The notes beneath the pieces are model-generated. The model searched no databases, was not told the DNA's origin, and saw only the letters and a list, made by a program, of their open reading frames with translations. A stretch of 64,000 nt of DNA. Origin: Desulfobacillus sp041396245 (GTDB taxonomy: Bacteria > Pseudomonadota > Gammaproteobacteria > Burkholderiales > Rhodocyclaceae). A program made the translations under genes and the position numbers. This document shows, one piece after another, positions 20,268-28,743 of the stretch (position 1 is the first letter of the stretch; each line of letters starts with the position of its first letter). Location: NCBI GenBank assembly GCA_041396245.1, contig JAWKYW010000004.1, positions 124,001-188,000 of the forward strand, given 5' to 3'.

Positions 20268-20847
20268 TCCGTCGTGGCCGAGCCTGCGCGCAGTGCTGCT
20301 GGCGCTGGCGCTGCTGCTCCCGGCGCCGTTTGCCGGCGCTGCCGAGATCCTCGTCAAGCATGCCGGCATCACGCCGGGCGAACAATCCTGGCTGCTCGAT
20401 GCCGAGTTCGGCATCGACCTCGGCCCCCGCCTGGAAGAGGTCGTCTCCCGCGGCGTGGCGCTCTATTTCGTCGCCGAATTCACCCTCTCCAGGGCCCGCT
20501 GGTACTGGATGGACGAACATGTCGCCGGCGGCACCCAGACCTGGCGCCTTTCCTACCACGCCCTGACGCGCCAGTACCGGCTCTCCTCCGGCGCCCTGCA
20601 CCAGAATTTCGATTCGCTCGACGAGGCCTTGCGGTTGCTGGCGCGCCTGCGCAACTGGGCCGTGGCGGACAGGGCGCGGCTCACGCCCGGCGAACCCTAC
20701 AACGCCGCCCTGCGCCTGAAGCTCGACCTGACCCAGCTGCCCAAGCCCTTCCAGGTGACGGCCATCGGCAACAAGGACTGGAACATCACCGCCGAAGTGA
20801 AGCGCTGGGTGTTCACGCCGCCGGCGCAAGGGGGGCAGACCCAATGA
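20227..20847 (+). CDS. DUF4390 domain protein, secreted
   Basis: The 206-residue protein has a hydrophobic leader (RAVLLALALLLPAPFAGAAE). The DUF4390 body includes WLLDAEFGIDLGPRLEEVVSRG, LSYHALTRQYRLSSG and PKPFQVTAIGNKDWNI. Function is unknown, but it is consistently found between rsmB and ntrY in betaproteobacteria. The ATG at 20227 overlaps the rsmB 3' end by 41 bases; a downstream GTG at about 20290 would start closer to the hydrophobic core, so the start is uncertain. It overlaps ntrY by four bases (ATGA). Confidence 0.8.
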   Translation: MTVSTTPCCRSSTSPSWPSLRAVLLALALLLPAPFAGAAEILVKHAGITPGEQSWLLDAEFGIDLGPRLEEVVSRGVALYFVAEFTLSRARWYWMDEHVAGGTQTWRLSYHALTRQYRLSSGALHQNFDSLDEALRLLARLRNWAVADRARLTPGEPYNAALRLKLDLTQLPKPFQVTAIGNKDWNITAEVKRWVFTPPAQGGQTQ

Positions 20848-22949
20848 GGCTGGTCCTCCTCTTCGCGGCGGTGCTGGCCGCGATTCTGCTCTTCCTGCTG
20901 ACCTCGGCCTCGGCCAACACGGCGCTGTTCGCCGGCCAGTACCGGCTGCTGCTCGGCTTCACCGCCGCCGTGGCCGCCCTGCTGCTCGGCCTGGTGCTGT
21001 GGCAGCTGCGGCAGCTCTGGCGGGAGCACCGCGAGCGGGCCTTCGGCTCGCGCCTCAAGCTGCGCCTGGTGCTGATGTTCGCGCTGATGGCGGTGGTGCC
21101 CGGCGCGCTGGTCTATGCCGTCTCGCTGCAGTTCGCCGTGAAGAGCATCGAATCCTGGTTCGACGTGCGGGTGGACAAGGCGCTGGAAGGCGGCCTCGCG
21201 CTGGGCCGCAACGCCCTCGATTACCTGCTCGCCGACCTGGCCGAGAAGGCCGACACCATGGCGCTCGATCTCGGCGAGGTGGCCGAACCCGCCCGCGCCG
21301 TGCTGCTGAACCGCCTGCGCGAGCAGACCGGCGTGCAATCGGCCACCCTGTTCTCGACCGGCGGCCAGGTGCTGGCCAGCAGTTCCGCCGAGCGCATCGC
21401 CCTGTTGCCGGACCTGCCTTCGACGGCCCAGCTGCGCCAGGCGCGCTCGGGCCGGGGCCACACGGTGGTGGAGGGCGATGCCGCCAGCGGCCTGACGCTG
21501 CGCGCGCTGGTGCCGGTGGCGGCGCCCGTCTTCAGCGGCGAGACGCGCGTGCTGCAGCTTACCCAGCCCGTGCCCCGGGCCATCGCCAGCAGCGCCGAGA
21601 GCGTCGAGGCGGTCTACCGCGACTACCAGGAGCTGCTGCTGGCCAGAAGCAGCCTGAAGTGGATGTACACCCTGACCCTGACCCTGGCGCTGCTGCTGTC
21701 CCTCTTCGCCGCCATCGCGCTGGCTTTCCTGCTGGCGCGCCGGCTCAGCGCGCCGCTGTCGATCCTCGCCCGCGGCACCGAGGCGGTGGCGGCGGGCGAC
21801 TATTCGCCGCGCGAGACCCTGTCCACCCGCGACGAGCTCGGCGTGCTGACGCAGTCCTTCAGCCAGATGACGCGCCAGCTGGGCGAGGCGCGCGCCCAGG
21901 CGGAGAAAAGCCGCTCGGAAACGGAGACGGCGCGCGCCTATCTGGAGAGCGTCCTCGGCAACCTCTCGGCCGGCGTGCTGGCCTTCGATGCCGACAGCAG
22001 GCTGCGTGCCGCCAACGACGGCGCGCGCGCCATCCTGCATGACGACCTGGCCGACGCGCAGGCGCGGCCCCTCTCGGACTGGACGCGCCACAGCGCGTTG
22101 CGCGACGCCATCGTCGCCGGCTGCAGCGAGCGGCCGGACGAATGGCAGCGCGAGATCGAAATGCAGAACGGCGCCGGCGTGCCGCAGGCGCTGCTGCTGC
22201 GCGGCTCGCGCCTGCCGGAATCGTCCGGCGGCGGCTGCGTGGTGGTCTTCGACGACATCACCCAGCTCATCGCCGCGCAGCGCTCCGCTGCCTGGGGCGA
22301 GGTGGCGCGGCGGCTGGCGCACGAGATCAAGAATCCGCTCACGCCCATCCAGCTCTCCGCCGAGCGCCTGCAGCACAAGCTCGCCGACAAGCTGTCCGGC
22401 GCCGAACGCGATATGCTGGAACGCTCGACCCGGACCATCGTGAACCAGGTCGAGGCCATGAAGCACATGGTGAACGACTTTCGCGACTACGCCCGCATGC
22501 CGCCGCCGAAGCTCGGCGCGCTCGACCTCAACGCCCTGGTCGAGGAAGTGCTCGGCCTCTACGAGACCTCGCGCGCCGGCGTGGCGGTGGACCTCGCCGA
22601 GGGGCTGCCCAGGGTGGCGGGCGATGCGGCGCAGCTGCGGCAGGTGATCCACAACCTGGTTGCCAATGCGGAGGACGCGCTGGGCGAGACGGCCGAGCCG
22701 GAGATACGCATCGCCACCCGTGCCGAGGGCCATGGCGTCGTGCTCTCGGTGAGCGACAACGGCGGCGGCTTTCCCAGGGAGATCCTGGCCCGCGCCTTCG
22801 AGCCCTACGTGACGACCAAGGCGAAGGGCACCGGGCTGGGCCTGGCCATCGTCAAGAAGATCGTGGACGAGCACCACGGCCAGATCGAGCTGGCCAACGC
22901 CGCGCCGCGCGGCGCGCAGGTGAAAATACGGCTGCCGCTGGCAGCTTGA
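20844..22949 (+). CDS. ntrY: NtrY-like membrane sensor histidine kinase
   Basis: The 701-residue kinase starts with two transmembrane helices, then a region MFALMAVVPGALVYAVSLQFAV leading into an extracytoplasmic segment. A further helix precedes the HAMP domain (ARRLSAPLSILARGTEAVAAG) and a PAS-like segment. The HisKA motif is RLAHEIKNPLTPIQLSAERL, with the phospho-accepting His near residue 493. The ATPase domain shows HNLVANAEDAL and GTGLGLAIVKKI. It pairs with the NtrX-like regulator downstream. The NtrYX family is linked to nitrogen, redox and envelope responses, but the signal here is not evident. Confidence 0.93.
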   Translation: MRLVLLFAAVLAAILLFLLTSASANTALFAGQYRLLLGFTAAVAALLLGLVLWQLRQLWREHRERAFGSRLKLRLVLMFALMAVVPGALVYAVSLQFAVKSIESWFDVRVDKALEGGLALGRNALDYLLADLAEKADTMALDLGEVAEPARAVLLNRLREQTGVQSATLFSTGGQVLASSSAERIALLPDLPSTAQLRQARSGRGHTVVEGDAASGLTLRALVPVAAPVFSGETRVLQLTQPVPRAIASSAESVEAVYRDYQELLLARSSLKWMYTLTLTLALLLSLFAAIALAFLLARRLSAPLSILARGTEAVAAGDYSPRETLSTRDELGVLTQSFSQMTRQLGEARAQAEKSRSETETARAYLESVLGNLSAGVLAFDADSRLRAANDGARAILHDDLADAQARPLSDWTRHSALRDAIVAGCSERPDEWQREIEMQNGAGVPQALLLRGSRLPESSGGGCVVVFDDITQLIAAQRSAAWGEVARRLAHEIKNPLTPIQLSAERLQHKLADKLSGAERDMLERSTRTIVNQVEAMKHMVNDFRDYARMPPPKLGALDLNALVEEVLGLYETSRAGVAVDLAEGLPRVAGDAAQLRQVIHNLVANAEDALGETAEPEIRIATRAEGHGVVLSVSDNGGGFPREILARAFEPYVTTKAKGTGLGLAIVKKIVDEHHGQIELANAAPRGAQVKIRLPLAA

Positions 22950-22952
22950 TGG

Positions 22953-23028
22953 GGTGAGCAGTGAGCGGTGAGCAGTGAGCGGTGAAGGGCGGGTTTTCCG
23001 CTCACCGCTTACCGCTTACCGCTCACCA
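22953..23028. repeat. Heptamer-repeat hairpin, copy 1 (ntrY-ntrX gap)
   Basis: Four to five tandem heptads of the form GTGAGCR occupy 22954-22985, and the complementary array (CGCTCAC and CGCTTAC units) occupies about 22999-23028. Together they can form a long stem. The array fills the whole gap between ntrY and ntrX. A related element lies at 35961-36032. Confidence 0.85.
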
Positions 23029-23036
23029 AACGAAAA

Positions 23037-24284
23037 ATGGCAAAGATACTGGTAGTTGACGACGAAGTCGGCATCCGCGAGCTGCTCTCGGAAATCCTTC
23101 GCGACGAGGGCCACAGCGTGCAGCTGGCCGAAAACGCTGCCGCGGCCCGGGCGGCGCGCACCGCCGCGCGGCCGGACCTGGTACTGCTCGACATCTGGAT
23201 GCCCGACACCGACGGCATCACGCTGCTCAAGGAATGGTCGGCCGCCGGCCAGCTGACCATGCCGGTGGTGATGATGTCCGGCCATGGCACCATCGACACG
23301 GCGGTGGAGGCCACCCGCATCGGCGCGCAGGATTTCCTCGAGAAGCCGATCGCACTGCAGAAACTGCTGGCGGCGGTCAAGCGTGCCCTGCAAAAGTCAG
23401 CCGCGCCGGCACGGCGCAGCGAACTTACCCTGGCGGCCTTCGCCCGCTCCGGCCCGCTGCGCGACCTGAAGAAACGCCTCGACCAGGTGGCGGCGAAAAG
23501 CCGCGTGCTGATGCTCAAGACCGGGCCCGGCAGCCTGGCCGAACTCATCGGCCGCAGCCTGCAGGCGCCCGGCAAGGCCTGGCTCGACCTGGCCGGCCAC
23601 GGCCAGCCGCTGGCGCTCGAGGTGCTGGAGCAGTCGGCCGGCGGCATGCTCTTCGCCGCCGAGCTGTCGGCGCTCTCCCGCCTGCAGCAGAAGAACATGG
23701 CCTTCGCGGTGGACCGCCTGGAGAAATTCGACCTGCGCCTGCTGGCCGCCAGCGCGTTGAGCGCGACGGAGCTGGTGGCGGCCGGATTCGACGAGGCCCT
23801 GCTGCGCCGCCTGACGGAAGTCAGCCTCGGCGCGCCGGGCCTGGCCGAGCTGAAGGAAGAGGTGCCGGAGATCGCCGCGCAGATTCTCACGCACCTGGTC
23901 GAGGCCGGCGAGGTGCCGCTGCGCCGCCTGTCCACGGCGGCACTCAATGCCCTGCGCAACCAGCCCTGGCCGGGCGGCTACGCGGAGCTGCGCAACGCGG
24001 TGCGTTCGCTGGCGCTGGCGGCGCTGGAAGAGGAAATCGCCATCGAGGAGGTGACGCGCCTGCTCGCGCCGCAGCCTTCCGCCGTGGCGCAGGCGCTGCC
24101 GCTCGACCTGCCGCTGCGCGAGGCGCGCGAGGCCTTCGAGCGCATCTATTTCGAGCACCACCTGCAGCTCGAGGGCGGCAACATGACGCGCCTGGCCGAG
24201 AAGACCGGGCTGGAGCGCACCCATCTTTACCGCAAGCTGAAGGCCCTCGGCGTCCCGCTCGGCCGGAAAGGCGAAGAACAATGA
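23037..24284 (+). CDS. ntrX: NtrX-like response regulator with a degenerate AAA+ domain
   Basis: The 415-residue protein has a receiver domain (ILVVDDE, phospho-acceptor Asp52 in LLDIWMPD, conserved Lys in FLEKPI). A central region of NtrC-family length follows, then a C-terminal Fis-type helix-turn-helix (NMTRLAEKTGLERTHLYRKLKALG). The central domain lacks a Walker A GESGTGKE motif and the GAFTGA sigma-54 loop; the corresponding stretch reads LMLKTGPGSLAELIGRSLQ. It therefore cannot be a canonical sigma-54 activator and probably acts as a DNA-binding regulator. It overlaps trkA by four bases. Confidence 0.9.
   Translation: MAKILVVDDEVGIRELLSEILRDEGHSVQLAENAAAARAARTAARPDLVLLDIWMPDTDGITLLKEWSAAGQLTMPVVMMSGHGTIDTAVEATRIGAQDFLEKPIALQKLLAAVKRALQKSAAPARRSELTLAAFARSGPLRDLKKRLDQVAAKSRVLMLKTGPGSLAELIGRSLQAPGKAWLDLAGHGQPLALEVLEQSAGGMLFAAELSALSRLQQKNMAFAVDRLEKFDLRLLAASALSATELVAAGFDEALLRRLTEVSLGAPGLAELKEEVPEIAAQILTHLVEAGEVPLRRLSTAALNALRNQPWPGGYAELRNAVRSLALAALEEEIAIEEVTRLLAPQPSAVAQALPLDLPLREAREAFERIYFEHHLQLEGGNMTRLAEKTGLERTHLYRKLKALGVPLGRKGEEQ
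23393..23416 (-). repeat. 24-bp bipartite repeat, copy 6 (ntrX linker)
   Basis: Exact halves, spacer GCCGGCGCGG. It lies at the linker just after the ntrX receiver domain, reading KSAAPARR on the gene strand. Confidence 0.85.
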
Positions 24285-25696
24285 AAATCATCATTCTGGG
24301 CGCCGGCCAGGTCGGCACCTCGGTGGCGGAGAGCCTGGTGTCGGAAGCCAACGACATCACCGTCGTCGATACCGATGCGGCGCGCCTGGCCACGCTGCAG
24401 GAGCGCTTCGACCTGCGCACCGTGAGGGGCAACGCCGCCAGCCCGTCCACCCTGCGCCAGGCCGGCGCCGACGATGCCGACATGCTGATCGCGGTGACCC
24501 AGAGCGACCAGACCAACCTGTGCGCCTGCAAGACGGCGCATGCGCTGTTCAACCTGCCCACCCGCATCGCCCGCGTGCGCTCCACCGACTACGTCGAGCA
24601 CCCGGAGCTGTTCGCGCCGGAGAACTTCGCCGTCGATTTCTCCATCTGCCCGGAGCAGATCATCACCGACTACATCGTCAAGCTGATCGAGGTGCCTGAA
24701 GCGCTGCAGGTCCTCGAGTTTGCCAGGGGACAGGTCAGCCTGGTGGCGGTGCGCGCCTTCGAGGGCGGGCCGCTGGTCGGCCACCCGCTCAAGGACATCC
24801 GCAAGCACATCCCGCAGGTGGACGCCCGCATCGCCGCCATCTTCCGCCGCGACACGCCGCTGACGCCCGAGGGCGACACGGTGATCGAGGCCGGCGACGA
24901 GGTGTTCTGCCTGGCGGCGACCAAGGACATCCGCCGCGTCATGCGCGAGCTGCGGCGCATGGACAAGCCGGTCAAGCGCATCATGATCGCCGGCGGCGGC
25001 AACATCGGCTATCGCCTGGCGCGCGCCATCGAGCACGACTACCAGGTCAAGGTGATCGACCACAACAAGCGCCACGCCGAGTGGCTGGCCGAGCACGTCG
25101 GCCGCGCGCTGGTGCTGCAGGGCGACGCCACCGACGAGAAGCTGCTCGAGGACGAGAACATCGACCAGATGGATCTGTTCATCGCGCTGACCAACGACGA
25201 CGAGAACAACATCATGTCGGCGCTGCTGGCCAAGCGCCTCGGCGCCCGCAGGGTGGTGGCCCTGATCAACCGTCGCGCCTACGCCGAACTGGTGCAGGGC
25301 GGCCAGATCGACATCGCCATCTCGCCGGCGCAGACGTCCATCGGCACGCTGCTGGCCCATGTCCGGCGCGGCGACGTGGCGGCGGTGCACAGCCTGCGCC
25401 GCGGCGCCGCCGAGGCGCTCGAGCTGGTGGTGCACGGCGACGAGAAGTCCTCGCAGGTGGTCGGCCGGCGCATCGAGGACCTGCCGGTCATCAAGGGCGC
25501 CACCATCGGCGCCATCGTGCGCCCCCTGGTGCCGCAGGACAAGCCGGCGCCGGCGGAGGAGCCCCAGTACAAGGTGATCATCGCCCACCACGACACGGAA
25601 ATCCGGGCCGGCGACCACGTCATCGTCTTCGTCGTCTCGAAGCGCCTGGTGCCGAAGGTCGAAAAGCTGTTCCAGGTCGGCTTCGCCTTCCTCTGA
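24281..25696 (+). CDS. trkA: Trk system potassium uptake protein TrkA
   Basis: The 471-residue peripheral membrane protein has two tandem RCK modules. The first begins MKIIILGAGQVGTSVAESL and the second KRIMIAGGGNIGYRLARAIE, each a NAD(H)-binding Rossmann fold followed by a TrkA_C domain. It gates the TrkH channel. Its start overlaps the ntrX stop by four bases and two trkH genes follow, so potassium uptake is encoded as one run with the two-component pair. Confidence 0.97.
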   Translation: MKIIILGAGQVGTSVAESLVSEANDITVVDTDAARLATLQERFDLRTVRGNAASPSTLRQAGADDADMLIAVTQSDQTNLCACKTAHALFNLPTRIARVRSTDYVEHPELFAPENFAVDFSICPEQIITDYIVKLIEVPEALQVLEFARGQVSLVAVRAFEGGPLVGHPLKDIRKHIPQVDARIAAIFRRDTPLTPEGDTVIEAGDEVFCLAATKDIRRVMRELRRMDKPVKRIMIAGGGNIGYRLARAIEHDYQVKVIDHNKRHAEWLAEHVGRALVLQGDATDEKLLEDENIDQMDLFIALTNDDENNIMSALLAKRLGARRVVALINRRAYAELVQGGQIDIAISPAQTSIGTLLAHVRRGDVAAVHSLRRGAAEALELVVHGDEKSSQVVGRRIEDLPVIKGATIGAIVRPLVPQDKPAPAEEPQYKVIIAHHDTEIRAGDHVIVFVVSKRLVPKVEKLFQVGFAFL

Positions 25697-25730
25697 CGGA
25701 TCGCGTCGGAGTGGTTCTGGCGCCCGGCCG

Positions 25731-27188
25731 ATGAACAGACACTTTCCGGTCCTGCACGCTTTTTCCCTGGTGCTGCTGGTGTTCGCCGGCGCCATGGTGC
25801 TGCCCGTGGCCGTTTCGGCCTGGCTGGGCGACGGCGCCGAACGGGTCTACGACGAGGCGGTCCTCATCACCGCCGTTTCGGCCCTGCTCCTGTGGCGGGC
25901 AACCCGGCGCCACCGGCGCGACCTGCGCGTGCGCGACGGCTTCCTGCTGGTGTCCCTGGTCTGGCTGCTGCTGCCGGCCTTTGCCGCCATTCCCTTCTGG
26001 CTGTATCTGCCTGCCATGAGCTTCACCGACGCCTACTTCGAGGCGGTGTCCGGGCTCACCACCACCGGCGCCACGGTGATCGAAGGGCTCGACGCCCTGC
26101 CCTACTCGATCAACCTGTGGCGGGCCGAACTGCAGTGGCTGGGCGGCATGGGCATCATCGTGCTGGCGGTGGCGATCCTGCCGCTGCTCGGCGTCGGCGG
26201 ACGCCAGGCTTACGGCGCCGAGGCTTCCGGCCCGATCAAGGAAACCCGCCTGACGCCGCGCATGGCGCATACGGCACGCGGATTGTGGACGGTCTATGCC
26301 GTCCTGGCGGTGGCCTGCGCGCTCGGCTACGTCTGGGCCGGCATGAGCTGGGGCGACGCGGTGATCCACACCTTCACCACCCTCTCGCTGGGCGGCTTTT
26401 CCAGCCACGACGCCAGCTTCGCCTTTTTCGACTCGCCCCGCGCCGAGTGGGTGGCGATCGTTTTCATGACGCTGGGCGGCATGAACTTCGCCACCCACTT
26501 CGCGGCGGTGCGGCGCGGCGGTCTGGGCATCTACCGCGGCGATGCGGAGATCCGCTGGTACCTCATCGTGATGTATGCCAGCGTGCTCGGCGTGGCCTTC
26601 TATCTCTGGCAGGCCCAGGCCTACCCCGACTTTGCCACGGCCCTGCGCTTTGCCGCCTTCAATGTCGTATCCGTCGCCACCACGACCGGCTATGCCAGCA
26701 CCGACTACCTGCTGTGGCCCTTCTTCGCGCCGCTGTGGATGCTGTTCCTGGCGAGCTTCGTCAGCTGCGCCGGCTCGACCGGCGGCGGCCTGAAGATGAT
26801 GCGCGCCGTCATCCTCTTCCGCCAGATGACGCGGGAAGTGATCCGCACGGTGCATCCGAACGCGGTGCGCACGGTCAAGCTGGCCGGCGCGCCGCTGCCC
26901 AACCGGATCGTCTTTGCCGTGCTGGCCTTTGCCTTCGCCTTCATGGTGATCATTGTCTCGGGCACCCTGCTGCTGGTGTTGTCGGGGCTGGACGTGGTCA
27001 CGGCCTTTTCGGCGGTAGTGGCCTGCATCACCAGCACCGGCCCCGGCTTCGGCGAAGTCGGGCCGGCGGGCAATTTCAAATCGCTGACGGACTTCCAGAC
27101 CTGGCTGCTGAGCGCGGTCATGCTGCTCGGCCGGCTGGAGATCTTCACCCTGCTGGTGGTGTTCTCGCCGGCGTTCTGGAGGAAGTGA
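25731..27188 (+). CDS. trkH: Trk potassium uptake channel TrkH, first of two tandem copies
   Basis: The 485-residue integral membrane protein has the repeated membrane-pore-membrane pattern of the SKT family. Pore-region segments include AVSGLTTTGATVIEG, TTLSLGGFSSHDASF, SVATTTGYASTDY and ACITSTGPGFGEVGP. It conducts K+ under TrkA control. It lies 34 bases after trkA and six bases before a second trkH of exactly the same length. The two share most pore motifs but differ clearly elsewhere, pointing to an old tandem duplication. Confidence 0.95.
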   Translation: MNRHFPVLHAFSLVLLVFAGAMVLPVAVSAWLGDGAERVYDEAVLITAVSALLLWRATRRHRRDLRVRDGFLLVSLVWLLLPAFAAIPFWLYLPAMSFTDAYFEAVSGLTTTGATVIEGLDALPYSINLWRAELQWLGGMGIIVLAVAILPLLGVGGRQAYGAEASGPIKETRLTPRMAHTARGLWTVYAVLAVACALGYVWAGMSWGDAVIHTFTTLSLGGFSSHDASFAFFDSPRAEWVAIVFMTLGGMNFATHFAAVRRGGLGIYRGDAEIRWYLIVMYASVLGVAFYLWQAQAYPDFATALRFAAFNVVSVATTTGYASTDYLLWPFFAPLWMLFLASFVSCAGSTGGGLKMMRAVILFRQMTREVIRTVHPNAVRTVKLAGAPLPNRIVFAVLAFAFAFMVIIVSGTLLLVLSGLDVVTAFSAVVACITSTGPGFGEVGPAGNFKSLTDFQTWLLSAVMLLGRLEIFTLLVVFSPAFWRK

Positions 27189-27194
27189 AGCGAC

Positions 27195-28652
27195 ATGGAA
27201 CGCCTGCTCGCCGTCACCAACGTCTTTGCCCGCATCGCCCTCGTCTTCGGTCTGGCGCTGCTCCTGCCGATCGGCGTTTCATGGGGAATCGGCGACGGCG
27301 CCCTGGCGGCCTTCGACGAGGCCCTGCTCGGCACACTGGCCGGCGGCGGCCTGCTCCTCCTGGCGACGCAGCGCTTCCGCCGCGAACTGCGCGCCAACGA
27401 CGGCATCCTGCTGGTGGTGCTGTGCTGGGCGCTGCTGCCGGTCATCGCCTGCGTGCCGCTGCTCCTCGCCATTCCCGGGCTGGGCTTTTCCGCCGCCTAC
27501 TTCGAGGCCGTATCGGGCCTGACCGCCACCGGCGCGACGGCGCTCTCGGGCCTGGACGACCTGCCGCCCTCGCTCAACCTGTGGCGGACCGAGCTGCACT
27601 GGATCGGCGGCCTCGGCATCATCGTGCTGGCGGTGGCCATCCTGCCCCTGCTCGGCGTCGGCGGCCGCCAGCTCATGAAGGCCGAGGTGCCGAGCCCGAT
27701 CAAGGACGCCGGCATCACGCCGCGCGTGGCGGAAACCGCCAAGGGCTTCTGGAAGATCTACCTCCTGCTGACCGTGCTGTGCACCCTGGCCTACGGCCTG
27801 CTTGGCATGGACTGGCTGGATGCGCTCACCCACGCCTTCAGCACGGTGGCCCTGGGCGGCTTTTCCAGCCACGATGCCAGCCTCGGCTTCTTCGATTCGC
27901 CGGCGCTGGAAGCGGTCACCATCGGCTTCGCGGTGATTTCCGGCCTCAGCTACGTCACGCATTTCTCCGCCCTGGCCGGCCGCAGCCTCCGGCCCTACCT
28001 GCGCGACGGCGAGCTGCCCTTCTATTTGGGCGTGCTGGGCGCCAGTGTGCTGCTCGTGGCCGCCTACCTCTGGCAGCAACAGGCCTATCCGGATTTCGCC
28101 ACGGCGCTGCGCTTCGCCGCCTTCAATACCGTGTCGGTGGGAACGACGCTCGGCTATGCCTCGACCGATTACGCGCAGTGGCCGTTCTTCGCGCCGCTGT
28201 GGATGCTGTTCCTGTGCAGCTTCCTCACCTGTTCCGGCTCGACCGGCGGCGGCCTCAAGATGATGCGCGCGGTGATCCTGTACAAACAGGTCTTCCGCGA
28301 AATCACCCATGCCATGCATCCGCATGCCACCACCTTCATCAAGCTGGGCGGCGCGACCGTGCCGAACAGGATCATCCTGGCCGTGCTCGGCTACGGCTTC
28401 CTCTACATGCTGAGCACCGTTTTCTTCACGCTGGCGCTGGCGGCCAGCGGCCTCGACGTCCTCACCGCCTTTTCGGCGGCGGTGGCCTGCTTCAACAATA
28501 CCGGGCCCGGCCTCGGCCAGGTCGGTCCGGCCGGCAACTACGGCGGGTTCAACGGCCTTCAGTTGTGGCTGGGCAGCTTCGCCATGCTGCTGGGGCGGCT
28601 GGAGATTTTCACGCTTCTTGTCGTCCTTACGCCGGCGTTCTGGCGCAAGTAA
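27195..28652 (+). CDS. trkH: Trk potassium uptake channel TrkH, second tandem copy
   Basis: The 485-residue paralogue of the preceding gene has the pore segments AVSGLTATGATALSG, STVALGGFSSHDASL, SVGTTLGYASTDY and ACFNNTGPGLGQVGP. The first loop reads TATGA instead of TTTGA, the third TTLGYA instead of TTTGYA, and the fourth NNTGPG instead of TSTGPG. These changes fall in filter-proximal positions, so the two channels may differ in ion affinity or selectivity. No separate regulator is present, so TrkA may serve both. Confidence 0.95.
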   Translation: MERLLAVTNVFARIALVFGLALLLPIGVSWGIGDGALAAFDEALLGTLAGGGLLLLATQRFRRELRANDGILLVVLCWALLPVIACVPLLLAIPGLGFSAAYFEAVSGLTATGATALSGLDDLPPSLNLWRTELHWIGGLGIIVLAVAILPLLGVGGRQLMKAEVPSPIKDAGITPRVAETAKGFWKIYLLLTVLCTLAYGLLGMDWLDALTHAFSTVALGGFSSHDASLGFFDSPALEAVTIGFAVISGLSYVTHFSALAGRSLRPYLRDGELPFYLGVLGASVLLVAAYLWQQQAYPDFATALRFAAFNTVSVGTTLGYASTDYAQWPFFAPLWMLFLCSFLTCSGSTGGGLKMMRAVILYKQVFREITHAMHPHATTFIKLGGATVPNRIILAVLGYGFLYMLSTVFFTLALAASGLDVLTAFSAAVACFNNTGPGLGQVGPAGNYGGFNGLQLWLGSFAMLLGRLEIFTLLVVLTPAFWRK

Positions 28653-28659
28653 TGCCCCA

Positions 28660-28696
28660 CCCCACTTCCCCGCCCGCGGGGCGGGGGTGACGGTGG
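28660..28696. repeat. GC-rich palindromic repeat after trkH (family A)
   Basis: Inverted repeat CCCCGCCC-GCG-GGGCGGGG at 28668-28686 is followed by GGTGACGG. On the minus strand the element begins CCGTCACCCCC, as does the repeat at 43292-43334. It may act as a transcription terminator after trkH but lacks a T run. Confidence 0.6.
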
Positions 28697-28743
28697 ATCA
28701 CGGGCTGCGCCCGCTCCGTATCCCTGGCTGGTACACTCGCGCG

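Noticed and set aside
22953..23028. Tandem repeats between ntrY and ntrX as a CRISPR array
   Set aside because: The unit is only seven bases with no spacers, and the two halves are complementary; it is a hairpin repeat.
23037..24284. NtrX as the sigma-54 activator of the 51-kb promoter
   Set aside because: It lacks Walker A and GAFTGA; the GCACC-N5-GGTGC site points to NtrC, which is outside the window.
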